64,000 nucleotides of DNA from Lotus japonicus. Lineage: Eukaryota > Streptophyta > Magnoliopsida > Fabales > Fabaceae. The notes beneath the pieces were generated by a model. It did no database searches. It was not told the DNA's origin and saw only the letters and a list, made by a program, of their open reading frames with translations. Both the position numbers and the translations under genes were made by a program. The stretch is taken from assembly GCF_012489685.1 (NCBI RefSeq), contig NC_080045.1, positions 10,131,648 through 10,195,647 of the forward strand, given 5' to 3'. Of this stretch, positions 44,801-55,500 are shown piece by piece (the stretch's first letter is position 1; each line of letters starts with the position of its first letter).

Positions 44801-47603
44801 AGATTACGGAGCGCGTTGGGCCAGTGGCATATAGGATTGCGTTGCCGCTTTTCCTATCCAATATTCACGATGTGCTTCATGTGTCACCGTTGCGAAAGTA
44901 CATGGCTGATGACTCTCATGTTCTTGAACCTGACGACATTCAGCTAAAGGATGATCTGACGATGGTGATGCCACCCATCAAGATCGTTGACAGGAGCACG
45001 AAGCGCTTGAGAAACAAGGAGGTGTCCTTGGTGAAGGTCGTGTGGAATCAGGCTACGGGCGACGCGACTTGGGAATTAGAGGATAAAATGCTGGAGACAC
45101 ATCCCGATTTGTTTGTAAACCCTTAAGTTTCGAGGGTGAAACTGTTTTAAGGGGTGGTATTGTAAGGCCCTAAACTCATTTTGTATTATTCAAGTGAAAA
45201 ATTGAATAAAAATGAAAGTTTTGACAAGGTTTGAGTTTTGACAGATTCTGGCTGTCACTTTGTGTGAATTTTTAGAGGGTCTTAACGACCTCATTTGGGA
45301 AAACGTCCTTCATGAGAGTTGTAGCCCTTTAAGTTAAGAAAATTCTCGAAGTGGAATCAGGTCATTCCGACCTCTGTAGCTCGAGATATTCGCGTTTGAG
45401 TGACCGTGGTTCTGGCTGTACAGTGATAGCGAATTAATTGAATTGTTTTTCTTTTAATTCCGAGTTTGCTTGTAAATTTACTAAAAAGGGTTTAGGTTTT
45501 AAGTAGGTTCAGACCTGATTAAGTGTGTGATTAGTGGGTCAAGGTAGATATGGGTTTGGGCTTAAGTGAAAAGAAGTAAAACCCTAGCCCACTTGTCATG
45601 TGTGGCCGCGGGTTGCATGGGATGTAAGGGGGGGAAACCCTTATTTTTCCTCTCATTCAGAAACAGAACAGCACCCACACCTCAGTCACGTAAGAACACA
45701 GAGGGGAAAAGAGAGAGAAGCCGAGAGAGAAGGAGGAGCCGCCGTCCCCTAAGCCACCACCGCCGTCGAGTCGCGCGAGAGAGGGAGGTTGTTCGCGAGA
45801 GAGAGAGTGAGACCGCGAGGGAGGAAGAAGAAGGAAGGAGACTTGGACAGCAAGGGACCAAGTTCTAACCTGCACTTTTCTCTATTTTCAGAACAAGGAT
45901 TCAAGATAAGGGCTGGTCCTAGGAACGGGTAGATGTCTAGGATGATGCCATGAATTTCTATGAGGAAAAATGATGATCTTGAAGGTTTTCACATGATGTT
46001 TTGTGAATATAATTGTTGCTGGAAATTTGTGAAAACCTTCAAGATCATCACTTTTCCTCATAGAAATTCATGGCATCATCCTAGACATCTACCCGTTCCT
46101 AGGAGCAGCCCTTACCTTGAATCCTTGTTCTGAAAATAGAGAAAACTGCAGGTTAGAACTTGGTCCCTTGCTGTCCAAGTCTCCTTCCTTCTTCTTCCTC
46201 CCTCGCGGTCTCACTCTCTCTCTCTCGAACAACCTCCCTCTCTCGCGCGACTCGACCGGCGGTGGTGGCTTAGGGGACGGCGGCTCCTCCTTCTCTCTCT
46301 TGGCTTCTCTCTCTTTTCCCCTCTGTGTTCTTACGTGACTGAAGTGTGGGTGCTGTTCTGTTTCTGAATGAGAGGAAAAATAAGGGTTTTCCCCCCTTAC
46401 ATCCCATGCAACCCACGGCCACACATAACAAGTGGGTTAGGGTTTTCCTTCTTTTCACTTAAGCCCAAACCCATATCTACCTTGACCCACTAATCACACA
46501 CTTAATCAGGTCTGAACCTACTTAAAACCTAAACCCTTTTTAGTAAATTTACAAGCAAACTCGGAGAATTAAAAGAAAAACAATTCAATTAATTCGCTAT
46601 CACTGTACAACCAGAACCACGGTCACTCAAACGTGAATATCTCGAGCTACAGAGGTCGGAATGACCTGATTCCACTTCGAGAATTTTCTTAACTTAAAGG
46701 GCTACAACTCTCATGAAGGAAGTTTTCCCAAATGAGGTCGTTAAGACCCTCTAAAAATTCACACAAAGTGACAGCCAGAATCTGTCAAAACTCAAACCTT
46801 GTCAAAACTTCCATTTTTATTCAATTTTTCACTTGAATAATACAAATGAGTTTAGGGCCTTACAATACCACCCCCTTAAAACAGTTGCGCCCTCGAAACT
46901 TAAGGGTTTACAAACAAATCGGGATGTGTCTTCCCGAGCAGATTGATACTTTGATGCCTCCCTAGTATTGTTAATTTGCTGGGATTTGATTATCCAAAAA
47001 TAATAGTAGAGCATGTTTCTGGCTACTTTTGGTCTCTCAACCACTTGTTTTGAAAATTTATAGCGAACAAGATTTTTACTTTTGTACTTGCACTGGCAAT
47101 AGTCCTCCACTTTTTCTTTTCCAGTTTAGACAAGTGTTGTCAAATATCTACCATGGCCCGACATGGCTGAATCTCATGGCGGGTTTTTGTCTCTCTGCCA
47201 TTGCCAATATTCCGCCATCATTATTTGTCAAATATGGTGTTTTTGGCTCTCCGTCATTAACAACATTGGTTCAGACATGAATGCTTGAATTGTTTCCTAA
47301 ATTGAATTTTGCTCATTTTTTGTTAGACCTCAAAATTGGATCTGTGAGTACTGGATTGCTGAATTGTATTGCGTATTTCCTTCTCAATTGCAACATAATT
47401 TTTCCGTGCACATCATTAACTTATTATTAAGTGCCAATCTTTATTATCATTTTGTGAACTTCCACGATATCTTTATTTGATATTGTATTTTGATTTCTAC
47501 TACGTTAAGTTTTACCTCCTTTCTGGGGCTGAGTTTGTTATTATGCTGGTGCTTTCAATTTTTGACGAGGTTTCTTTAACCTTCTTTTGCAGTGCCATCT
47601 TAG
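32861..47603 (+). CDS. UAP56-type DEAD-box RNA helicase (RH15/RH56 class), exon 4 split by a Helitron
   Basis: Coding exons: 32861-32976, 33446-33546, 34128-34300, 34480-34686 plus 38944-38968 (one exon cut by the Helitron), 39073-39191, 39756-39812, 39900-40084, 41989-42133, 42247-42330, 43371-43434 and 47593-47603. They join in frame to 428 residues, the family length. Motifs: AKSGMGKT (91-98), TRELAYQ, TPGR, DECD (198-201), SAT (MMFSATLS), [10 protein letters not shown] and [10 protein letters not shown]. The C-terminus ends DTSTYMPS. UAP56/RH56 couples splicing to mRNA export in the TREX complex. Intron 2 uses a GC donor. No frameshift or internal stop remains apart from the Helitron. Unspliced, that insertion adds [10 protein letters not shown]... 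and a stop 22 codons on, removing motifs III-VI. The gene is probably disabled unless the Helitron is spliced out or another copy exists. Confidence 0.9.
33168..33301 (+). mobile_element. tRNA-derived SINE in UAP56 intron 1
   Basis: About 134 bases with an A-box-like GGTTAGCTCAAGTGGT, a B-box-like GGTTCGATCCG, and a short A-rich end (ataaaaaa). It is flanked by a 16-base duplication with one mismatch, gatgtgtgaaattgtt (33152-33167) and gatgtgtaaaattgtt (33302-33317). Typical of a plant SINE. Confidence 0.8.
34237..34410 (+). repeat. 86-bp tandem duplication across the exon 3/intron 3 border of UAP56
   Basis: The segment ggcaagtttctgctcttgtt through agcataccag and into the intron (gtatttattcgggactcaat) occurs at 34251 and again at 34337 (offset 86). 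The second copy carries its own acceptor-like ctgctgcag and a second donor. If the first donor is used the second copy is intronic and the protein is normal. Use of the second donor would insert extra sequence. Confidence 0.9.
37136..37271. repeat. Tandem duplication of about 66 bp in the Helitron
   Basis: The unit atgcatcacagtagtgcaac through ttatctggtgaatatataca occurs twice in a row, nearly identical. Confidence 0.9.
38042..38120. repeat. 26-bp tandem repeat, three copies, in the Helitron
   Basis: The unit atggcaagtgatgaacgaaa + ttgagc is repeated three times without change until the last copy (ttgacc). Confidence 0.95.
40970..41710. repeat. Direct repeat of about 120 bp in UAP56 intron 7, second copy interrupted by a MITE
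   Basis: The copy at 40970-41100 (agatgtataaataatagata ... cttcatcttggg ... tcctgacacctgtcttgtga) matches 41593-41705 (agatgtataaataatgtaga ... cttcatcttgg ... tcctgactcagtctcatgaa). The preceding phrase ttagttagaagaacaatagt at 40941 recurs at 41144. Between lies the MITE at 41194. Confidence 0.75.
41194..41592. mobile_element. MITE in UAP56 intron 7
   Basis: Facing ends GCTCTGTTTGGTTTAGA and (from the right) GTTGGTTTGGTAGAGG, with purine-rich (gagagatag) left and pyrimidine-rich (tctctcttttcc) right halves that can fold back. It splits one copy of a direct repeat. Exact ends and target duplication are uncertain. Confidence 0.5.
43520..45126 (+). pseudogene. Ty3/gypsy integrase (pol C-terminus) with frameshift
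   Basis: From about 43535 the frame encodes the end of RNase H (VVADALSRK), then a linker and the start of the H2C2 zinc-binding region. A one-base loss near 43,930 shifts the frame. The second frame, from 43954, reads [12 protein letters not shown] and TCLTCQKAK. It then has the integrase core with [18 protein letters not shown] and [11 protein letters not shown], and ends in a chromodomain-like tail (about 44990-45115: [14 protein letters not shown], then ATWELEDKM) before TAA at 45124. The chromodomain places it in the chromoviruses (Tekay/Del-like). Incapable of transposition by itself. Confidence 0.87.
45096..46930. repeat. Near-perfect inverted repeat of a gypsy 3' end, arms about 900 bp, loop about 35 bp
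   Basis: 45096-45993 (end of pol, polypurine tract, LTR start) is repeated in reverse complement at 46029-46930. The loop between is about 35 bases. Landmarks: gacacatcccgatttgtttg at 45096 and its complement ending at 46930; ctaaactcatttgtattatt-type LTR start; ggaacgggtagatgtctagg and its complement. By eye the arms differ at only a few percent of positions. Transcribed as part of the UAP56 intron it would fold into a long hairpin. Confidence 0.93.
46930..46965 (+). other. Short copy of the UAP56 exon 10 end at the gypsy right junction
   Basis: The 20 bases cttcccgagcagattgatac (46930-46949) match cttcctgagcagattgatac in exon 10 (43404-43423) with one difference. They are followed by tttgatgcctccctag, which resembles the last codons and stop (MPS-stop) of the protein. 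It abuts the end of the retrotransposon exactly. Most likely filler copied from the gene during break repair, or the relic of a duplicated gene end. Confidence 0.6.
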
Positions 47604-49592
47604 TAAGGTTTAGGCGAAATGCTTGAATCGATTGGATGGTATGAATTAGCTCTCATGGATCAATCATATCTCAGTTCTGCAATACAAGGGCTCTTAGAGC
47701 AGATGCTTCATCCTGCCAATTTCAAGTCTCCTTGTAGTTTTAATATAGACTGTCGAGGCCATTTTATAGTTGGAGGTATATCCATTGGTACTAGGATTTT
47801 GCAGTATGATGGCTTTTGAATTTATGAGAATTCATTTACTATTGTGTAGATTTTTGCTCAGTAGAACTTCACGCTGCTTTTCTAAACCCATGTCTTTGAA
47901 TTGAACCATAATGGAAACATCTTGCATTGATTATCACGGTGTTTGTGAGGTCATTGCCAATCATGATTTGCATTGCGAACCTACATATTTGCTCACCAAA
48001 GTATTGTCATGACTATGCCATTCTATTATCATGTATATGATCAGTGTTGTTTCTTCCTCCACCGTGAGTTAATATAGTACATTCCCTTAGTTTAGGAGAT
48101 TTTCACAGTTGATTTAATCTAAACGTCAGAATTACTGAGAGTGAATCAGTTGCCTAGAACGTAGAAAGAGCATCTAAGAGAGGGAAGAAAGAATATGTTT
48201 TTTTGAAAAGTTGGCTACTTTTTAAAAGGTGAAAAGGCATCGCCTTCTCATGCTGCAATGCTACCTTCAAAACCAACACAAACTGAGACTAGGAGAAAAT
48301 AAGCAAAAGTGATCTTTGAAACTAAAAAATGAGCTTGCACTTCAATTCAGGCCTGGAGTTTCATAGATAGATGAGAAAGGTGGTTCCATGGAGAGAAGAA
48401 AAGGTGGTACAATATGAAGATGTGGGTCGTTGCGGAAGTAGAGTGATGGAGTTTGGATCAACAGACAACTATGGTGGATATTGATGCGCTAGAATATTTA
48501 TTGGAATGTCCTAGAGCATTGTGTAATGTATTTGCTTTTAGATAATTGCGGTTCATTGCAATCAATAATGAACCAGAGTATAAATGTTAATATGTTAGAG
48601 TATATTGACTTGATTCATTTTCATGTTCTTTAGATATCAGAATCTATGAATGAATACATGTATCAGAGCATTCATAAACATATTTCTTAAGTATAAGAGA
48701 GTATGTGTAATGTGTTGAAGGGTTCATAAACATATTTTATCTGATTATCTCGATCAATTGATTTTTTTCCCTCTAAATGAACCAATCATTCGACTAGTTG
48801 TCGGTCGAACTGGTTGAACAGGCTTGTCCGGTTTAATTTTGACAAATATGATGTTTTGGTAAATCTCTTCTCAACTACAATATCTCTAACATTGTGGATA
48901 AAGTTTACCTTATTATTAATATCCGATGTAACCAATCATATTAAATGTTGAAGGTATATTAGTAAAAAAAATGAAAACAAAATTGGTTGGTCAACCTTTG
49001 AGAGTTTGGTACTTGAGCTGAAAAAATAGAAAAACTACAACCTCACAGAGGAGAACCCCGATGCATCCGCAAGAAGGAGCAATCCCAATCCTGGAATCGG
49101 ATCCTCAATCACAACCAAAGCCTCGCCTTGACCAGCTAACGTTTTTTTTTTTTTGAACAATGCTAAATAACGTTAGTTTCCACCTATCTTTTATTTTTCA
49201 CCGATTTTTCCAATAAACATCAAAGGAAAGTGAATAGATATAGTAAAGTCCATATGAGATCATTTATTTCAAAATTTTCAAGATTAATTTTATTTCTAAA
49301 ACATCACATTAAAATTTTAAATCATTTTAGAAATTCCATTAAGTATTTTTATGAAAATTGCAATTATTACTACTTCTAAAATTAAAAAGCCTTTTTACAA
49401 TTATATATATTAATCAAATGAAAATTACTTTATATAATGTCTTCAAAATTTTCTTCTTTATACATAAATCTTAAAATGAGTTTTCTCGAAAAAAAATAAA
49501 CAAACTGGCCAATACTGAACCCATTTTCGATTTGACACAAAAGGTCTTCTTAAACATAAGCAATCTAGAACATCAAATTTTACGCATTCCCT
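47604..49592. other. Intergenic region: UAP56 3' UTR, then spacer
   Basis: The first few hundred bases after the stop are probably 3' UTR. The rest is AT-rich with no recognisable gene, repeat family or RNA. A short open frame at 47619-47819 (MLESIGWYELALMDQ) has no domain I recognise. Confidence 0.4.
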
Positions 49593-52500
49593 ATGTATTG
49601 GCAAAGTCATACTTTGGTAAGTGATTGTATTGTTGGTTGGATTTCTTTCACACTAGGATATTCACCGCTGACAAGCAGCAACCAGAATATCCGTGAAATT
49701 CAATTATATTGGTTGAATTTGTTGTCCGTAAACAACTACTTTAATGTATTGTTCTAATTCAATGTATATTTTTATCCCACAGGACTTGTTTATAATTGGC
49801 CTTTTGATGTTTTCTACTGCTTCTTGCAATTTGTGGTTTGGACATGGCCACAGTACATTTGACGTGTTTCAGTATGGTGCCAAAGGAGATGGAGTCTCTG
49901 ATGATACCCAAGTAAATACACAATTATTCTTTCTACAATATTATGTCACAAAATATACAGCTGCGATATGTTTTATTTGGTAATTTTTAGGGTTAAGTAT
50001 GTTTTTGGTCCTGGTAAAATAGGGTGAATGAGATTTGATCTCTCAAAAAAAAAAATTATAGCTTTTAGCCTACAATATTAATAAAATATGTGAGGTTAGT
50101 CTTTGTCATTCACTTTGCGGCAGCTTTTGTTCATTAGTAACAGTTTTAATTGCCTCAAAATACATTACGCTAGAGGATGTACAACAATGACTATTTTCAC
50201 ATATTCTATTAATCCTACGACTAATTCACCCTTATTTTACCGCGATTAAAAACATATTAATTTGACCCATCATTCTATTATATTTTCTACAACGGTTGAA
50301 ATATATAATGTAATATTTTTCCACGGGTGGCTCATGTTGGTTCTCTTAGGTAAGATCTAAAGTTCGGATTTTGTGAATGGAAAAATCTCATTAAAAGAGT
50401 TAATTCCATCATAATATGAATGCTTCTGACCCGAACGAGATTATCTTTTGTGGAGAATACTTGTGCCAAGATAAATATAATTTATAATGTTATATTTTCA
50501 TTCATTTTTTTAAATACATCAAAAAATAATTAAATTTTCATTCTAATTAAACTACCCGAACTTTTCATGTATGAACCCTCATAAATTCATTCTTGGTTTT
50601 CGGATTTCATCTCCATATTAGTTACAAATAAAATATGTTTACAAAAATCCAAAATGTTCTTAAATAATTTTCTGTTAATATTTTATTTGCTTGGTTATCT
50701 TTTTTTTTTTTGTGAATAGATGAAGTTATCCATACTCATCTACTTGAGAGAGTTTTTTTCCGAATAATTTATAAATAAATATTTTTTGTTGTTTGCATTT
50801 TTTTTTGTAGATATTGATTATACCAAATGTAAGGAATTTTCAAGAATTATACCCTTATATATAAAATTAAAACACACTCTCTAAAAAGAAGCTCTTTTTA
50901 TTGTTATAATTCACTTGAAAAAAGAGACATGGGTCTTTTTTAACTTCTAGAAAATAATTTAAGCAAATTACATCTTTTATTCGTATTTTAAATATCTTGT
51001 AATATATATATTTCAAAATTATGCCAAAATTAATTTTTCATGTATAATAAATAAGTTTAAATATATTTCTTATGTATATTTATTTAATTCATGTTTCTAT
51101 ATTTAATTGAATTCACTAAATATTTTTGAATATACAATATACTTGATTACTTGTTAAATTTACATATTGAGAAATAAGTGGAGATACAACCTAATAAAGA
51201 TATACTATATTATGTAGGCTTTTGTGAAAGCATGGAAAGACTTATGTGGAGCAAATAGTGGAACAACAGCAACGCTTGTGGTACCAGCTGGGCATACATT
51301 TCTTGTGCATCAAATAAGATTCAAAGGTCCTTGCCAATCTAAAAATGTAAACATTAAGGTACAAACTTTATAATTTAGCCTTTTGATTCTCTACCCTCTC
51401 TAGTCTCTCCCATATACTGAAACTTTTTATGTGGTAAAAGAATAATATAAATAACTTCATAAATATTAAGGCGAGGCGTGAGACGGTGACTTAGGTTACA
51501 CCGACTTATGTGATGTCATGTTTTTTATTGCCTGATGGACTATGTGTTCAGATTGAGGGAATGGTAAGTAAATTCTACTGGGGCGGAGATGTATCTAGGA
51601 GGAATTTGCATTGGCTAGGTGGGACTAGTTGTGTCGCCTGAAACGTGACGGAGGATTTGGCTTTCGAGACTTTAAGTCTTTTAATTTAGTGCTTGTGGCT
51701 AAGAATTGGTGGCGGATTTATTCTAATCTTGAATCCCTTCTAGGCTGTATTTTCAAGGCGGTGTACTTCCCGAAATATGACATTTGTGGTGCAAAGAAGG
51801 GTCCTAGACCAAGCTATGTATAGAGTATTGTGGGGACGAGTTGGATTGTTGAGTAAGGAGGAGCCAGGAGAATTGGTAACGAGGTGAAGGTTCACATTTG
51901 GCGAGAGAAGTGGGTTACAAATGGTATTTTGGTTGCTTGTAATCAGGGTGGTGGCGACTGATTTTGGTGTGAAATGGATGTCTCATCTCATTTCATCGCT
52001 CCATGGAGGGTGGAACCTATCACTTCTTGCTATGATTTTCCCACCCGCTACAGTGGCCCAAATTTTGGCTATACCATTGTCTGTTCAAAAGGTTTGATTC
52101 ATCTATTCTAGCCAAATGCTAGTGATATGTTCGTGAAGAAGAGCCGGCAAGGACTCGTGCCTTCTTCCTCCTCGGGTATGCATCTGTCGTCTACGTTATG
52201 GGTAATGCTTTGGGGAGCTTGGGCTTTACCTCTCTGTTTGAAGGTGGTTTGGAGAAGGTGCCTTGATATCTTGCTGGTGTGCGCGTCTCTTTGCCGGTGT
52301 GAGATTGATGTGGATGCTCGATGTCCATTGTGCAGCGTCGGAGAGGAAACTGTTGAGTATGTTTTGCTGCAGTGTGAGGTTGCTCGCAAGTGTTGGTTTG
52401 CATCAAATTTTTGGTTGGTGCTAGCGAAGGCAGCGAGCTTATGTTGGGCTATGAGGCTTGCTATTGATCTTGGGTTTCGCTTTATCTATTTGGAGACCGA

Positions 52501-55500
52501 TTGCTTGAATCTCTTTGAGCTTTGAAGGAAAGCTGGGCGAGGAAGATCTAATTTGGCTATTCTAGTGCAGGAGGCATATTCTTTGGTTACTCCCTCCGTT
52601 CCAAAATTATTGTTATTTAAGGTTATGCATATAGTTTAAAAGTTTATTAATTGATGTTATGATTTGACTAAAATACGTACCCTTATTTAATGTTGTGTTA
52701 TACTAAAGAGAGAGAATAATTATTATTAGTCAACTAATTTGTGAAAATTGTGATAGATGACATTTTCAGGTAGTAGTTGGAAAATATAATATTAAATGAG
52801 GACATAAATAAAAGAAAATGATATAAAATGGTTTGGATTTGTAAAACAAAAATAATTTTGGAATAGAGAAAGTATTTACTTTAACTATGTGACTTTTGAC
52901 AGCGTAATACGGTGTCTTTTGGCCATTCATTGATTTAGACTTGTGTCTTTTGTAGACTTGACCGCTACATACTAATAGCCAATGTTTTTTCAATATAGTA
53001 CATGAAAATTTTGTCTAATTATATTTTTCCATTAAAAATTAAAATGAATGCCGAATTGCATTAACTTTTAATAGTAGTATTTAATTGTGGTGCCCACTAG
53101 GGTGTGCAACTTTGTTTTTGGTCCACCGGTGGACCAGGGGTATTAAAGACTTTGTACAAAGGATATTTCAGACTTTACTCTCCTTTCTCTCTGTCTTTCT
53201 CCCTGCTTCCAGACCAATCTGAACCTTCACCACTTCAATCTCTCCACCATTGTAGCCAGGTCCGTCACATTGTCAGCCATGGCCCCTGCATCCACTCACT
53301 CTTTCCTCCTTGCCTCCATCTTTCTTGTCTCCATCATCATAAAAGAACTGAATTGCAGAACAGAAAATTTGAAAAGAAATTAAAGAAGATTAGATTTTTT
53401 AGAAGGGAAAATACACAAGATACAATATGAGCCCCATATCTCCAAGTTCCGAATTGTTAACATATTCAAATGCTGTACTTATATTTGTTTTTATCTGAGG
53501 AACAACGTGAGAGATTGACTGGTTCCATTTTAAACTTGACTCTTGTTCCAGTTAATTACCACCTCCAAAATTATAAAATTCAAACACTTTGATCCTTTCC
53601 CCAGACACCCTTTTGAATAAAGCATCAAACTTTGGCTTCTCCCACACCACACTCTATGCATATTCTTCCCCTGCCCTCAACTGGATTTGATTTCTGATCC
53701 AAAGCTTCACAGTGTAGTAATCAATCTGCGTAGTTTGCGCCCACTGTTCCAGCCCCAAGCGCAAAACTAAGCCCAGATCTGGGTTTGAAGTTTCTCTCTC
53801 CTTGCTTCCCAACCTTACAAACCAATATGATTCTTCACCTTCCTCCCGTTTTTTTGTTGAAGTTGCAAGAAAGCCCCAATCTTTCTTGCCCCTATCGTCA
53901 TAATAAGAAGGCATCAGAACACAAAAATTGAAAAGAGATGAAAAAGGTTAGATTTTTAGAAGAGATCTTGAAGCAGCTTGGGAGAGATATGGGTGAACCA
54001 TCAAATTTCAACCAAATCTGGAAAAGAAAATCAAAACTCTTCTCTCTTTCTCCTCTTCCCCCTTTGCTCGAAACCTCTCTGGATCAGTGTTTCGTTGATT
54101 TTAGCCTGGATGGAACAATATCCATAATACAAAAACATAAACCCATACTACAAATCAACATCAACCTAGTAACCCCAAGTTCATCTTAACGGTGTAAGAT
54201 TTGTGGACTGAGAAGGAGAGATATTGAGAGAAAGAGGAAGCAAAACCCCATGCCAGCACCGCCGGTTACCAAAACCGTGTTCTGCCTCTTGCTTTTCCGA
54301 TGAGGAAGAAGGAGATTGGGTTAGGGGATTTTGGGGATTTTGAGGGACAATTATACCCTTTTGATAGAAAATCAATCTTGACCATTGATTTAAAGAATAT
54401 TCTTATATTCCAAGATCCAACGGTATTTAATTGATGGTCCATCGGTGGACAAAAACAAACTTGCCACCTTTAATTGTTTAATGATACAGATTATGGGGAA
54501 CATAATTGCACCTCCAAGAAATGCATGGGGAGCATGTTCAAAACGGTGGCTTTATTTCCTTGGCGTAAATGGCTTGACACTTGATGGAACAGGAGTGATC
54601 AACGGTCATGGTCAATCTTGGTGGGGCAGTGTAAGTCAACATATGATGATTTACATGCTGTGTTTTAATTTGCACAAACTTTTTTTTTGAAACACAAATT
54701 TTTTTTTGAAACTATGGTAAAAATATTCAGATTTTTTTTATAAGAAGGTAAATTTTTCTTTGAAAAGCACGTAAAAATATTATGTAGCGAGACGTTAAAG
54801 TTTGTTATTAGGATATAGTTTCAATATTTGCGGATACAAGTTTTCTTATGCAATTTTTTATGGGTAATTCATCTCATAATTTAACCAATAGAACGAAGCA
54901 TTTTACCCTTTTGAGATTATTTATCTTCTACAAACTGATGTACTTTGTTGATTGTTCTATTGGTTAATTCTTTCTGTACAAATTAATTAATTTTGGCGAA
55001 ACGTGTTTTGCAACCATTGTGTGTAAGATTATCATCTAACAGTAAACATTTAAATTTGCAGCTGAATGGAACTGAAGGATGCACCGGACTACCTACGGTT
55101 AGAAACTCTTCACATAATGTCTTTTTTTTTTGAAATGGCTTCACATAGTGTCCTTGTAGCATTTAAGTAATTTCTTCTCATTTAATCTCTACAGAATATC
55201 TCATAAAGTGGGATTTGTCACCACAAATCAATACATCTAAAAATGACTTTGTTTACCGTCCACTAAAACAAATCCGGTTCACGGAACTTTCTCTCCAATT
55301 GTGATTTTTAGCACAAAAAACAAATTTTAAATAGACTTTGTCTATCATGACTCAAACAAATCTCTTTCACAAGTTAAAAAAAACTTTCTGCAATATATAT
55401 AAGGAACATATTATAAATAACATATACTAGATGTTAGTGGTAAAAATATAATTCATAAATGACCTATTTTTCACATGGTCCAGGTCCACCATAGAATATC

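Larger units (their letters stand above)
43505..46930 (+). mobile_element. Ty3/gypsy (chromovirus-type) retrotransposon remnant in UAP56 intron 10
   Basis: The remnant starts inside pol (end of RNase [11 protein letters not shown]), runs through integrase to the polypurine tract (about 45146-45159) and into a 3' LTR beginning TGTAAGGCCC at 45161. At about 45,993 the LTR meets an inverted copy of itself. Gag, protease and reverse transcriptase are absent. The left junction with the intron lies at about 43,505-43,535 and the right at 46,930. No target duplication was found, so this is a truncated or rearranged insertion. Confidence 0.88.

Noticed and set aside
45566..46458. Glu/Arg/Ser-rich frames on both strands
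   Set aside because: They are purine-rich LTR sequence in the inverted repeat, not genes.
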